The notes: a model not told the origin generated them from the letters alone. Positions 1-8,802 are shown, counted from the first letter of the stretch. The stretch: 64,000 nt of DNA from Flavobacteriales bacterium (GCA_020635655.1 JACJZI010000006.1:186001-250000); one strand, 5' to 3'. Numbers and translations: made by a program.

Positions 1-2608
1 TATCCATCCACTTGTCCTCCACCACCAGGATCTTCACCTCGGCCTCGCTGAGGGTGGGGTATTTGGCGTGCAGCAGCGCATCCAGTTCCTCCTTGCGCTT
101 CTTCAGTTCGGCCTTCTTGCCGCTTAGCGCTTCGTTCAGCTCCAGGTATTGGGTAAGGATGCGTAGCTCTTGCACATCCTCGTGCTCGGGTTCGTCCTTC
201 AGGCGCTTGGTGGCGAGTTGTTCGGCCTTTTCCAACAAAGGCTTCAAGGCATCGTTAGCCTCTTTCTTCTTGGCCACCATTGCCAGGTAGTCCGCCGTGA
301 GCATCAACTCGTCCGGATCGGTCGTGCTCTTGTTCCGTGCTTTCACCAAGGTCTGCGTCACCTTGCCTTTTGCATTGGCTAATGCGCGTATGCCCGGCGC
401 ATCCTCCAACTCGCGCAAGCGGCGGTTGGCGTCGGCCAGTTCGGTCCGTGCCTTCTCGATGTTGTCGCCGATGGCCTCGTCCACAGTAGCGGCCACATCC
501 AGCAAGGCCTCGTCGTACGCCTTGTAGGCATCCTTCACGTTGTCAACCGCGCTCAAGGCGCCGCCTTCGCCGCTGTGCTCTTCGTTCAGGGCATCCAGTT
601 CGGCCTTCAGGCTTTCCACCGCGCCCGCCAACTCGGTGATCACCGTCTGCTCCTTCGCGAAGTAGCGCGCTACGAGCAAGGTGCCCGGTATCAGGTCGCT
701 CTTGAAGCGCCGTTTGCCGATGGCGTAATCGTGCGCTTCGGCCCACACCAGTTTCTCACCGTCGTCCTTCTTCACCTTCACCTTCTGCAGCTCGCGCACC
801 TGCGCGCCGATGCCCCAGCCTTCTTCGCTGAGGATGTAGAGGTCGTCGCGCAGCACTTCCTCCGCGTAGTCCATGAGCAGCTGGTACACATCGTAGGCGC
901 CGATGAGCGGCTTGCCCGCGTAGTGCGCCAGCACGCCTTCGCCCAGCCCTTTCACCTCGGGCTTGGGGTGCAGGCCTTTGCCCAGCGCCTTCAATTTCGT
1001 CACCGTCGGCTTGCGCCATTTGGTGTAGTGCGCTTCCATGCCCGCGCTGTACTGCTTGAACTCGGCGTGCTCGTGTATGGCGGGGCGTATCGCCGCCTTG
1101 TCCACGGCGAGGTCCACGTAGCCGCTGCGGTTCTCTTTGAACAAGGTGGTGCGCAGGGCAGGGCACACCTCCCAATAGGGCTTCAGGGCGTTCACGTCGC
1201 GCTCGGGGATGCCACCGTTCAGGTGCCCGTCGATGTCCTGGATGTCCTCGGGCGGGCGGCTGTCGATGTAGCGCGGGATGTTCAGGTTGAACTCGTTCCG
1301 TTCGATCTCGTCCCATGTGACCAGTCGCGCGTAGCCGTTCACGGGCTCTTGCTTGGTGAACACGTCCACGATGCGGTGGATGTCCATTTCGCGCAGGCGG
1401 TTCTTGGCACCCTCCTTCTTGAAACCCGCGCTGGCGTCCATCATGTAGATGCCGCCCTTAGGGTCCTTGCGGCGCTTCTCCGCATCGGCTTTGTCCAGCA
1501 CTACTATGCAGGCCGGGATACCTGTGCCATAGAAGAGGTTGGGCGGCAGGCCGATGATGCCCTTGATGTAGCCGCGCTCGATGAGGTTCTTGCGGATGTC
1601 GGCCTCGGCATTGCCGCGGAACAGCACGCCGTGCGGCAGGATGCACGCTCCCTTGCCGGTGCTCTTCAGCGAGCGGATGATGTGGAGAAGGTAGGCGTAG
1701 TCGCCCTGCTTGGGCGGCGGCACACCGTAAGGCTCGAAGCGCTTGTGCTCATCCTTGCTCGGCTTGATGCCCTGGCCCCAACGCTTATCGCTGAAGGGCG
1801 GATTGGCCACCACGTAGTCGAAGGTCTTCAGCAGGCCGTTGTCTTCCTTGAACTTCGGGTTGGCGATGGTGCTGGCCCCGCCCTCGATCAATGCACCGGG
1901 GCTATTGTGTAGGATCATGTTCATGCGGGCGAGGCCGGCCGTTGCCACATCCTTCTCCTGCCCGTAGAGTGTGACCTCCGTGCCCGCTGCATCGGCGACC
2001 TTCAGCAGCAGGGATCCGGACCCGCAGGTCGGGTCATAAATGGAAGTGTCGCTCGTGACCTTCGCGTTCGCGATACCAATGAGCGAGGCCATGATGCGGC
2101 TGACCTCGGAAGGAGTATAGAATTGTCCCTTGCTCTTGCCGCTCTCCGTGGCGAAGTGCCGCATGAGGTACTCGTAGGCATCGCCGAGGATGTCGTCCCC
2201 ATCCGCACGGTTCTTCGAGAAGTCGAGGGCCGGGTCCTGGAAGATGGCGATGAGGTCGGTTAGCTTGTCCTTCTTCTCCGGACCATCACCCAGCAGCACC
2301 GGGTCGTCGAAGTCGGCCAGATCGGACTTGCTCAGCTTGTTGGCCTCCGCAATCGGCCCGAGGATCTTCTTGTTGATATCATCGCCGATGTTGTCCGTGC
2401 CTTTCAAGGCCACCATGTCCTTGAAGCTGGCGCCCTTGGGCACCTTGATCTCGGCATACGGTCCGGCGTCGGCGTACTTGTCGCTGATGTACTTCACGAA
2501 GAGGATCGTGAGCACGTAGTTCTTGTACTGGCTGGCGTCCATTCCGCCGCGCAGGGCATCGCAGCTCTGCCAGATGGTGGAGTAGAGGTCGGATTTCTTG
2601 AGGGGCAT
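1..2608 (-). CDS. hsdM: Type I restriction-modification DNA methyltransferase subunit (C-terminus cut by window edge)
   Basis: N6-adenine methyltransferase subunit of a type I restriction-modification system; it would methylate host target sites together with HsdS and form the restriction complex with HsdR. The reading frame is open from the ATG at 2608 to the window edge, giving 869 visible residues. The HsdM N-terminal helical domain covers about residues 1-150, followed by GQFYTP (161-166), the AdoMet motif DPTCGSGSL (192-200) and the catalytic NPPF (269-272). The last 250 or so residues are rich in Glu, Lys and Ala and look coiled-coil. The frame starts 8 bp after the stop of the upstream 101-residue gene, so it is probably the last visible gene of a four-gene operon. 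hsdS and hsdR are not in the window and may lie beyond position 1. Confidence 0.93.
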   Translation of the reverse strand, partial: MPLKKSDLYSTIWQSCDALRGGMDASQYKNYVLTILFVKYISDKYADAGPYAEIKVPKGASFKDMVALKGTDNIGDDINKKILGPIAEANKLSKSDLADFDDPVLLGDGPEKKDKLTDLIAIFQDPALDFSKNRADGDDILGDAYEYLMRHFATESGKSKGQFYTPSEVSRIMASLIGIANAKVTSDTSIYDPTCGSGSLLLKVADAAGTEVTLYGQEKDVATAGLARMNMILHNSPGALIEGGASTIANPKFKEDNGLLKTFDYVVANPPFSDKRWGQGIKPSKDEHKRFEPYGVPPPKQGDYAYLLHIIRSLKSTGKGACILPHGVLFRGNAEADIRKNLIERGYIKGIIGLPPNLFYGTGIPACIVVLDKADAEKRRKDPKGGIYMMDASAGFKKEGAKNRLREMDIHRIVDVFTKQEPVNGYARLVTWDEIERNEFNLNIPRYIDSRPPEDIQDIDGHLNGGIPERDVNALKPYWEVCPALRTTLFKENRSGYVDLAVDKAAIRPAIHEHAEFKQYSAGMEAHYTKWRKPTVTKLKALGKGLHPKPEVKGLGEGVLAHYAGKPLIGAYDVYQLLMDYAEEVLRDDLYILSEEGWGIGAQVRELQKVKVKKDDGEKLVWAEAHDYAIGKRRFKSDLIPGTLLVARYFAKEQTVITELAGAVESLKAELDALNEEHSGEGGALSAVDNVKDAYKAYDEALLDVAATVDEAIGDNIEKARTELADANRRLRELEDAPGIRALANAKGKVTQTLVKARNKSTTDPDELMLTADYLAMVAKKKEANDALKPLLEKAEQLATKRLKDEPEHEDVQELRILTQYLELNEALSGKKAELKKRKEELDALLHAKYPTLSEAEVKILVVEDKWMD
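2542..2608 (-). repeat. Direct repeat, copy 1 (first codons of hsdM)
   Basis: The first ~22 codons of hsdM recur at 3343-3409 in the same orientation. Shared encoded text includes MPLKKSDL and STIWQS. The two copies bracket two small genes. Confidence 0.85.
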
Positions 2609-2616
2609 GAAAGCGG

Positions 2617-2922
2617 TTATCGCAAGTTGTGTCGTTCTCGGTTCTCGTTGATCCAGTCCCAAGCCTCCTTAGGCAGCCACCCGTTGTGGTCCCACGGATC
2701 GAATCGCGTGACCAGAAAGTGCTTTGAGCCAATGATCGATCTGACATAGTCGGAAACACCACTGGCATTGATATTATCGGCTACGAGGATGATATAGGCG
2801 TTCGGCAGGTAGTGCCACCAGCTAATGAGCCCTTGCACCGTTGTGAGCTTCTTGTGGAACTCCTCCTCGTTGAAACCATCGAGCAGGTGCCCAGGGTGTA
2901 TGACGATCAGGTAGGCTCTCAT
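2617..2922 (-). CDS. Hypothetical protein, 101 aa
   Basis: I do not recognise this family. It is a soluble-looking protein of 101 residues rich in aromatic residues (five Trp in the second half plus a WW pair near residue 35), with no signal peptide or membrane segment. Its ATG overlaps the stop of the upstream gene in an ATGA arrangement at 2919-2922, which suggests translational coupling, and its stop lies 8 bp before the hsdM start. It therefore sits inside a restriction-modification operon, between two copies of the hsdM 5' end. An accessory role in the system is possible but is inference from position only. Confidence 0.7.
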   Translation of the reverse strand: MRAYLIVIHPGHLLDGFNEEEFHKKLTTVQGLISWWHYLPNAYIILVADNINASGVSDYVRSIIGSKHFLVTRFDPWDHNGWLPKEAWDWINENRERHNLR

Positions 2923-3305
2923 GCTTCCTGGTCGGGTTTGGGTCCCAATTGAGACGCCCCTGAGTCCTTAGCGAACGGATTTGCGATCGGGAGAATCTTG
3001 TCCATGTTCGGATTCAAGCGATTCTTGTCATCACCAAGCATGTCAATGGAATGCTTGCTAATGTGAAAGCTTTCCGAACGCAAGTAATCAGGACACTTGA
3101 TGGCGAAGTAGATGTAGAAGATCAGGCCGATCACCAAGAAGAGCCCACTACCACCCAGGAGCAGCATCCAAACAATTCCCGGCGCAGGAAGACAGGCTAC
3201 GGCACCTCCGAGAACGGCGAAGAGCAGACTGAAGCGGAACAAGGGGTCAGTAATCGACTTGACCTTGATCGAACTGACTTCGCCGAAGATCTTGGTCCAG
3301 TTCAA
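2919..3305 (-). CDS. Hypothetical membrane protein, 128 aa
   Basis: Unknown family. Residues ~25-70 form two closely spaced hydrophobic segments (around LLFAVLGGAVACL and WMLLLGGSGLFLVIGLIFYI), so the protein is predicted to be an inner-membrane hairpin with a polar C-terminal half. It overlaps both neighbours by 4 bp (ATGA at 3302-3305 and 2919-2922), so it looks translationally coupled to the chimeric gene upstream and to the 101-residue gene downstream. A membrane protein plus a small soluble protein inside a type I R-M operon is a layout seen in cargo or accessory defence genes, but nothing in the sequence proves that role. Confidence 0.7.
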   Translation of the reverse strand: MNWTKIFGEVSSIKVKSITDPLFRFSLLFAVLGGAVACLPAPGIVWMLLLGGSGLFLVIGLIFYIYFAIKCPDYLRSESFHISKHSIDMLGDDKNRLNPNMDKILPIANPFAKDSGASQLGPKPDQEA

Positions 3306-4168
3306 TTGGCTTCGAGTTGTTCGTTCAACCTGCTAATCTCCATGCCGCATGGCAGGACGTCGCTGCTCTGCCAGATGGTGGAGTGGAGGTCGGATTTCTT
3401 GAGGGGCATGTCCAAGATGCAGCGAAGTGAAAACTGAAAACGGGCGCGCATTTCGCGCGAGGGATTGGACCGGAAAGCCCGGAGCGCCGTATTCGGCGCG
3501 AGGACTTGGAGCCCCGGGTCGGAGCCCGGGGTAAAGTCCGAGCCCGACGGCGTTGCTTTTGAGCGCCGGCACGCCCAAACCTTCGACCTGTCGCCCTCCA
3601 GCCGCGCATCCCACCACTCCTTCAACAAGACGAGGCCGAGCACGGCGTGCTTGTACACGGCGGCGTCGAGGTTGCTGCGCAGCTTGTCCGCGGCGGTCCA
3701 GAGCTTCTTGTCGAGCTCCTTGAGGAATTGTTGTTCCTCCATGGCCTGGTCCCTGGCCGCCGGAGGCGGAGCGGCTTTCAGGTCTTTGGGCTTTGAGGCC
3801 TCCGCACCTGTTGGCTCCGTCCCCTTCGGGCCTTTTGCTGCCGCACCTTGGGGACGGGAGTGCATTGGGCTTGGGGTTCCAGGCTTCAGGTCCTTGGTCG
3901 CATTGCCCCCATTTCCCGCATTGACCTCATTGCCCCCATTTCCCCCATTTCCCACATTTCCCTCATTGCCTCCGGCCAACCGAATACTTCCACCCCTGCC
4001 CCGACCCAGGACCACCTGGCCTTTGGCCACCAGGGAACCTTTGACCTGTTCGTAGCGGTGTTCGTCCCAGCCGAGGGTGGTGCGGGCTTTCTGGTTGCCC
4101 ATGCGACCGCCGAGCTCGTGGATCAGATCCAGCAATTTCTGTTCGTCCCCGTTCATTCCGTTGCTCAT
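3302..4168 (-). CDS. Chimeric remnant: winged-helix domain + HsdM N-terminus + duplicated hsdM start
   Basis: The 288-residue frame is a mosaic. Residues ~8-66 look like a winged-helix module ending in GRGRGGSIRL, a module I associate with some type I methyltransferases. Residues ~67-90 are a low-complexity Gly/Asn run encoded by 9-bp repeats. Residues ~143-185 match the N-terminus of a different HsdM class (EEQQFLKELDKKLWTAADKL). Residues ~186-252 are translated from a palindromic insert at ~3441-3560. Residues 254-275 repeat the first codons of the hsdM at 2608. No methyltransferase motifs (GxG or NPPF) remain, so it cannot methylate. The intact frame and ATGA overlap with the next gene suggest it is still translated, or that the decay is recent. 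Could equally be called a pseudogene. Confidence 0.65.
   Translation of the reverse strand: MSNGMNGDEQKLLDLIHELGGRMGNQKARTTLGWDEHRYEQVKGSLVAKGQVVLGRGRGGSIRLAGGNEGNVGNGGNGGNEVNAGNGGNATKDLKPGTPSPMHSRPQGAAAKGPKGTEPTGAEASKPKDLKAAPPPAARDQAMEEQQFLKELDKKLWTAADKLRSNLDAAVYKHAVLGLVLLKEWWDARLEGDRSKVWACRRSKATPSGSDFTPGSDPGLQVLAPNTALRAFRSNPSREMRARFQFSLRCILDMPLKKSDLHSTIWQSSDVLPCGMEISRLNEQLEAN
3343..3409 (-). repeat. Direct repeat, copy 2 of the hsdM 5' end
   Basis: Matches 2542-2608 with scattered substitutions; after ~22 codons the similarity stops and the frame ends at 3302. It marks an old duplication or recombination junction in the R-M locus. Confidence 0.85.
3441..3560. repeat. Palindrome-rich insertion within the decayed hsdM copy
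   Basis: Three hairpins follow each other: a CGCGC/GCGCG stem at 3445-3459, GCGCCG/CGGCGC at 3484-3499, and CCCCGGG/CCCGGGG at 3512-3531. The stretch interrupts HsdM-like coding sequence and its translation resembles no protein domain, so it looks like an inserted intergenic-type repeat element. Whether other copies exist in the genome cannot be seen here. Confidence 0.55.
3901..3969 (-). repeat. 9-bp tandem repeats, consensus GGGAAATGN (in coding sequence)
   Basis: About eight imperfect copies of a 9-bp unit, read on the minus strand, encode the Gly/Asn-rich run of the chimeric gene. The same unit forms the array at 11070-11172. Confidence 0.75.
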
Positions 4169-4226
4169 GAGGCAATGAAATTATCAGGATCCGTGTTGCC
4201 GCGTGGCATAGTGGTGTCGCACATCC

Positions 4227-6206
4227 TCATTTCTTGCCGCGCAGCCCCTCCTTGAGCCTTTCGGTGCGCTCCTTGATCCAGTGGAAGCCGGAGCGGATGT
4301 CGCGCGCCATGGCCTGCAGGCTGTCGCGCCATTGGGTGTAGTCCTTCAACTGCCAGAGCAGCGCTCCGCCGCCGGCCGCGGCGATCACGTTCGCGTTGAT
4401 GGAGATGTTCACGATCACCGCGGCCAGGATCAACGAACCTTCGCCGGCACCGACGATCATCGCCCGCACGGGTGCGTCGCCGAAGTGCTCGCGCACGTGG
4501 TCCTGCAACCGGTGCTCCACGTCGGCCAGGTATTCCCAGGCCAGTTGCGCATGGGGTCCTTCGCCGCCTCCCCCTTCTGCTATTGGCCAGGGCAGGTCGT
4601 AGTCGGCGATGGATAAGCGCAGTTCGGCGTACAGGGCGTCCGGAGGCAGATCGATCTGGTCCAGGTACGCGCGTGCCGCGTCGGATACCGGGCCGCTGGT
4701 GCGTAGCTCCACCTCCTCGGGTGCCGCCTCGGGCAAGAGCCCCTTGCGCACCTGCGCTTCCTTCGCCATCATCCGCCCGGCCGTCGCCAACGCGTCGGCG
4801 GCCTTGTCCCGCTCCACCGGGCGCCGTTCGAAGGCGGGCGGCGCGTCGTCCGGCAGCGCCGCATTGGCCTGCATGAAATCGTCCAGGCGATCCATGACCA
4901 CCCGGCGGGCATCCTCCGCGCCTTGTTCCGCGCGCAGGGGACGCATGAACAGTTTCGCGGGCGAGGTGGGCGTGAACTGTTCGAGCACGGTGCTGTAGCC
5001 AAGCATGTCCTGCTGCAGGTCGTTCAGGGGCTGCGCGGGCGTGGGCGGTACGTTGCGCCAGGGCATGGAGGCCGATGCCTCGCGGCTCGCGGCGGCATCC
5101 ACCAGTGGCCCGATGCTGTTGGCGGCGGCGGTGCGCGCGCCCAGGTCGCCCAGCCCCCACTTGTCCTGCAGGTAGCGCAGGAGGCTGGTGTGGTCGAAGG
5201 GCACGTGGCTCACCGCACGGCGCACATGGGGCGAAACGAGAATGGCGGGCACCCGCACGCCGTAGCGGTCGAAGTGGAAGCCGTTGCCCGCGCGTTCATC
5301 CGGCGGCACGGCGGCGGGGGGATCCACATGGTCGTAGAAGCCGCCGTGCTCATCGTACAGCACCACCAGCAGGGTGCTTTGCCAGAGCGCCTCGTTGGCG
5401 CGGATCGCGTTGTACACCGAGGCGACCAACGCATCGCCCGCGAGCACGTTGCTGGGCGGATGCTCGTCGTTCTGGTCCCCTCCGAAATAGCTGGGCTCGA
5501 TGAAGGTGAAGGCTGGAAAGGAGGCCTCGTCCGCCACATCGTCGAAGAACCGGTGCATGCGCCGGTAGCGGCGCAGGTTCTTCGGCCACCATTGGTGCAG
5601 GAGCAGCAGCGACAGGGGAAAGTCGCCCCGGTAGACGCGCCAGGGCACGTTGCGTTCGTTCAGCCGATCGAAGAGCGTGGTCTGGTCGTAGAGGTGCCAT
5701 CCGTGGAACCAGTTCGGCATGTCCACCCAGCCGTTGGAGGTACCGCTGAGGGCGAAGAAGCGGTTGGGCCAGGTGGGGCCGGGCACCGAACTGAACCAGC
5801 GGTCGCAGATCAGGAACTCCTCCGCCAGGGCATGCATGGCGGGCAGGCGGTTGTTGGTGCTGTCGTCGGCCTGGAAATAGTCCATCACCTGCTGGGCCTC
5901 GTCCTGCCGCCCCGGGAACGCTTTTAGGAAGTCCCGCACGAAACCGCCCATGGGCGCGGGGTCGTTCAGCTGCCGTTGCACGTTCTTGAACTCGTGCTTC
6001 GGATCCACGTGCAAGGGCAACTGGAACTCCGCGTGCGGGCGTTGTTCATAGGAGTTGCCGTCGTCGTCCAGGTTGACGCCCGGATGATCCGGGTCGATGC
6101 CATCGAGGTCGGGGAAGCGTTGCTTGAGGCTGCCGAGCATCTGGTCGAAGGACCGGTTCTCGAGCATGAGGACGACGACGTGGCGGATGGGGTCGGTGGG
6201 GGTCAT
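4227..6206 (-). CDS. Phospholipase C-like phosphoesterase family protein
   Basis: A 659-residue member of the phosphoesterase (phospholipase C/acid phosphatase AcpA) family of the alkaline phosphatase superfamily, expected to hydrolyse phosphodiesters such as phospholipid head groups. Diagnostic features are LMLENRSFDQMLG at residues ~13-25, CDRWFSSVPGPTWPNR around residue 135, the metal-site text YDEHGGFYDHVDPP near residue 285, and SPHVRR near residue 330. The catalytic part ends near residue 400. Unusually there is no N-terminal signal peptide, and the C-terminal third is a long extension ending in a hydrophobic segment (around EGSLILAAVIVNISINANV) and a basic tail, so it may be attached to the membrane by its C-terminus. 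It is probably a single transcription unit; the next gene upstream on the same strand ends 42 bp before it. Confidence 0.85.
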   Translation of the reverse strand: MTPTDPIRHVVVLMLENRSFDQMLGSLKQRFPDLDGIDPDHPGVNLDDDGNSYEQRPHAEFQLPLHVDPKHEFKNVQRQLNDPAPMGGFVRDFLKAFPGRQDEAQQVMDYFQADDSTNNRLPAMHALAEEFLICDRWFSSVPGPTWPNRFFALSGTSNGWVDMPNWFHGWHLYDQTTLFDRLNERNVPWRVYRGDFPLSLLLLHQWWPKNLRRYRRMHRFFDDVADEASFPAFTFIEPSYFGGDQNDEHPPSNVLAGDALVASVYNAIRANEALWQSTLLVVLYDEHGGFYDHVDPPAAVPPDERAGNGFHFDRYGVRVPAILVSPHVRRAVSHVPFDHTSLLRYLQDKWGLGDLGARTAAANSIGPLVDAAASREASASMPWRNVPPTPAQPLNDLQQDMLGYSTVLEQFTPTSPAKLFMRPLRAEQGAEDARRVVMDRLDDFMQANAALPDDAPPAFERRPVERDKAADALATAGRMMAKEAQVRKGLLPEAAPEEVELRTSGPVSDAARAYLDQIDLPPDALYAELRLSIADYDLPWPIAEGGGGEGPHAQLAWEYLADVEHRLQDHVREHFGDAPVRAMIVGAGEGSLILAAVIVNISINANVIAAAGGGALLWQLKDYTQWRDSLQAMARDIRSGFHWIKERTERLKEGLRGKK

Positions 6207-6248
6207 GGGAGGGGGATGGAGCGGTGATCCGAAAAGCGGCAGTTCGGA

Positions 6249-7721
6249 TCAGACCTTGATATTGACCTTGACCTGGAACATCCAAAATTCACTTGGTGCT
6301 TCGAACAGTCCATAGTAGACGGTCCCTGACCCTTCATCGGTAAAGGAGACGTAACGGCGCTGTGGGGCCAGTTCGGCGATGTACTTGAACGATAGGCCCA
6401 CCTCAACGACGTCACTCGCGGCATACTTCACATCCGCGGGTACCATGATCCGGATGTCCACGCGTCGGTCCTGCTTCACCTGCTCAGGCGCATTGGATGG
6501 TGGTTCCACAACGGAATGAAGTTGCCCAAGGGGCGGAGCGGCGAATGCGAATACGCTGAGTTCCCCAGATACGCCAGAAGAACTCTGGAATTCATACTTC
6601 AATCGGTTGCCCGCCCGCAACCGCGCCGTGTTTCGGAACTCCTGCGTGGTGGTGGTCGCTCCCAGTTCGTTCCCAAGGCCCTCGGGATAGGTGAGGAACC
6701 TCCGAAGCGTGTCCGTGTATTCGATCAGATCATCCTCCACGAGTATCTCCCATAGCACCGCGAACCGATGACGGAAGTACTTCTTCCTGATCATTTCGGC
6801 CGCTCCTCTCTGGAGAGGGACCATTTCAAGGCGTTCCTTGTCCAGTTGTTTTCTCAGCACGGCCTGCTCTGCGCTGCTAAGCTTCGCGATCAGATCGTCA
6901 TAGGTCTTGGCAATGGCCGACTCGTTGACCGACGAACCATAATCGGGCCTTGAAAAATTTATCGCTTGAAGCTGTTGCTGCCTGCTCGTGGTCTTGAAGG
7001 GTACATACTTGTTGTCCGATCGCGTACGGATGACCTTCTTCGAGAATACGTTCAGTACAATACCACTTCCACCCTGGTATCGACGGGTGACCCCCATGTA
7101 GCTGTTCGAGGTACGATCCAGGAAACCGAATATCTCCCAGCGCAGGCGATGTCCATTTCTGCTGTTCGGACTGTTCCTCCAAAGAAGATTGTAATCGAAG
7201 GAGACGTCGAAGTCCGAAAGCTCTTCGATCACAGTGCCGTTCTGGTCCTTCAATTGGATGCCTCCACTGATATCCAACTGATAGGGATAGGTACCTGCGG
7301 TGTACTGCCCTGCAAGTGCCACCTGTAGCGCCTGGAGCGGCCGTCCGTTCGCATACGCGGTGTTCGCAGAGAAGCTCGTCGAGCCGGACAAGGAATAGTC
7401 CTTCAATTCAACGCCAAGCTTGAAAGCACGAATGAGGTCGAGGCAATCGCTCAATCGTTCCAAGGCTAGCTTCTGGGTTGGCTTGTTGGTGAAGTCCTTC
7501 ATGTCCGCGATCTGGCCAAAATGGTCGAGGCCTTTTTCCTGGGCCATGGCGGTGGTCGCTCCGAACAAGGCCATGGCACCGAAGCATACCCGCAGTGATC
7601 GACATGGATGGGCAGGTACAAGGTGTCGCTTAGGACCGATCGATCGCTCCCAATTGGTTCGCCCTGCCGCGGATCGCGCGTGGTGCGGCCCGAACGAAAA
7701 ATTCTGGAGGTTGCTTTTCAT
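6249..7721 (-). CDS. Secreted hypothetical protein, ~490 aa
   Basis: Family not recognised. I place the start at the ATG at 7721 (MKSNLQNF), 42 bp after the upstream gene; an earlier in-frame start at 7853 would overlap that gene. A hydrophobic stretch near residues 40-60 ending in TTAMAQ looks like a signal peptide with an unusually long N-region, so a later start is possible. The mature part has no Cys-rich or catalytic motif. Its many beta-prone segments, and the C-terminus ending in alternating polar and hydrophobic residues (FQVKVNIKV), fit an outer-membrane or periplasmic beta-structured protein. A ~60-residue charged helical region lies near the middle. It forms a likely two-gene unit with 7763-8380. 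Confidence 0.7.
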   Translation of the reverse strand: MKSNLQNFSFGPHHARSAAGRTNWERSIGPKRHLVPAHPCRSLRVCFGAMALFGATTAMAQEKGLDHFGQIADMKDFTNKPTQKLALERLSDCLDLIRAFKLGVELKDYSLSGSTSFSANTAYANGRPLQALQVALAGQYTAGTYPYQLDISGGIQLKDQNGTVIEELSDFDVSFDYNLLWRNSPNSRNGHRLRWEIFGFLDRTSNSYMGVTRRYQGGSGIVLNVFSKKVIRTRSDNKYVPFKTTSRQQQLQAINFSRPDYGSSVNESAIAKTYDDLIAKLSSAEQAVLRKQLDKERLEMVPLQRGAAEMIRKKYFRHRFAVLWEILVEDDLIEYTDTLRRFLTYPEGLGNELGATTTTQEFRNTARLRAGNRLKYEFQSSSGVSGELSVFAFAAPPLGQLHSVVEPPSNAPEQVKQDRRVDIRIMVPADVKYAASDVVEVGLSFKYIAELAPQRRYVSFTDEGSGTVYYGLFEAPSEFWMFQVKVNIKV

Positions 7722-7762
7722 GGTCGCGATGATCAGCGGGGTCCGGTCCTGAACGGGAGCGG

Positions 7763-8380
7763 TCAAAGAGGCTGCATATAGATCACCCGGACGGTCGCCT
7801 GGCCATTCGAGGGTCCCTTGAACCGCAGTTCGGTCTTTTTGAATTCGCTGCAAGGACTTCCGGAATTCATCTCGTACATCTCGCCCTTCAGGAAGAAGCG
7901 ACCCTGGTCATCGTCCTTGTATTTCACAGTGACCTCTACCTGACCCGAGACGTTGATCCGAACGCCGCTCATGCCATCGAGTTTTATGCTTTCCACCCGG
8001 TGGTCCGGTTTCAGCACGAAAGTCTTCGCACCCATGGTCACCGCGCGGTCGCAAGGTTTCGCCACGCCTCCGTCTGTGCATGGATCGGTCGGGATCTTGT
8101 TCACTCGCTTTTTGATCTCGCCCAGGTCCGCCTGCATTTCGAGCAACTTCAGATAGGAGTAGTAGTTGAGGTTCGCGTTGTAGCGCGCATACTGGAGCAG
8201 GATATCGTCCTGGGCCTTGGCCGTGCCATAGACCCGGGACCTTTCTTCCACCCAATCGCCCTCTCCGGACGCATAGGAGAGCGGGGCGGAAGGTGGTGCC
8301 TGAAAGGATGGATCTTCCTGGGCGAAGGCCAGGGGTGATGCGCACAGCAGGAACATCGAGGGAATGATCGATCGGGTCAT
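7763..8380 (-). CDS. Secreted hypothetical protein, 205 aa
   Basis: Unknown family. The ATG at 8380 gives a clean signal peptide (MTRSIIPSMFLLCASPLAFAQ). The mature protein has an N-terminal helical part containing many Tyr and Asn residues and a C-terminal beta-rich part with four cysteines in total (DPCTDGGVAKPCD and SPCSEF), which could form disulfides in the periplasm. It lies 41 bp upstream of the 490-residue secreted protein and is probably co-transcribed with it. An upstream in-frame ATG at 8458 was rejected because it would put 26 non-signal residues before the signal peptide. Confidence 0.72.
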   Translation of the reverse strand: MTRSIIPSMFLLCASPLAFAQEDPSFQAPPSAPLSYASGEGDWVEERSRVYGTAKAQDDILLQYARYNANLNYYSYLKLLEMQADLGEIKKRVNKIPTDPCTDGGVAKPCDRAVTMGAKTFVLKPDHRVESIKLDGMSGVRINVSGQVEVTVKYKDDDQGRFFLKGEMYEMNSGSPCSEFKKTELRFKGPSNGQATVRVIYMQPL

Positions 8381-8802
8381 GAGCGTGTAGGGTTTAATGG
8401 GATGAATTGGATCGTGCGTTATGAAAATAGTGGTCCACGGCCGAACATCGACGTCCACCGCATCCTACCCGACATCCGCCCCCCTGCTTCCCATATATAG
8501 TGGTACACGCTGCCCTCCCTCCACCGGCACCCGGTCCGGCCACCAGCAGGGCGCACGAACCCCAACCTGCCAAAAACGGTTCGGCCGGCGCGCCTGCTGA
8601 TGACCTGGGACCGGAACGGGCGGGCGACGGACGACCTGCGGGTGACCCTGCGAGGTCCCGCCAAGGAAGCGCGAAGTGCCTGCCCTGCGGCAGGTCGCGG
8701 TGTGAGGTCCGTGGCCTGGTGCCCATCCGGTGTGCGCTCGGAACGGGGGGAATGGACCGGTCGGGAGCGCGGGCGTAAGGTGGGAGATCGCGGGACGCGC
8801 GA
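8381..8802. other. Gene-poor GC-rich interval
   Basis: No credible gene. Overlapping open frames on both strands are GC-driven shadows without family features. The minus-strand promoter of the 8380 gene should be in the first part; a TATTTTCA box near 8420 is a weak candidate. The notable content is the 17-bp motif pair that starts at 8803. Confidence 0.5.

Noticed and set aside
575..1912. A 445-codon frame on the plus strand
   Set aside because: It is the antisense shadow of hsdM, whose motifs on the minus strand are unmistakable.
7722..7853. Longer start for the 490-residue secreted protein
   Set aside because: It would overlap the preceding gene by about 90 bp and add residues with no signal features.
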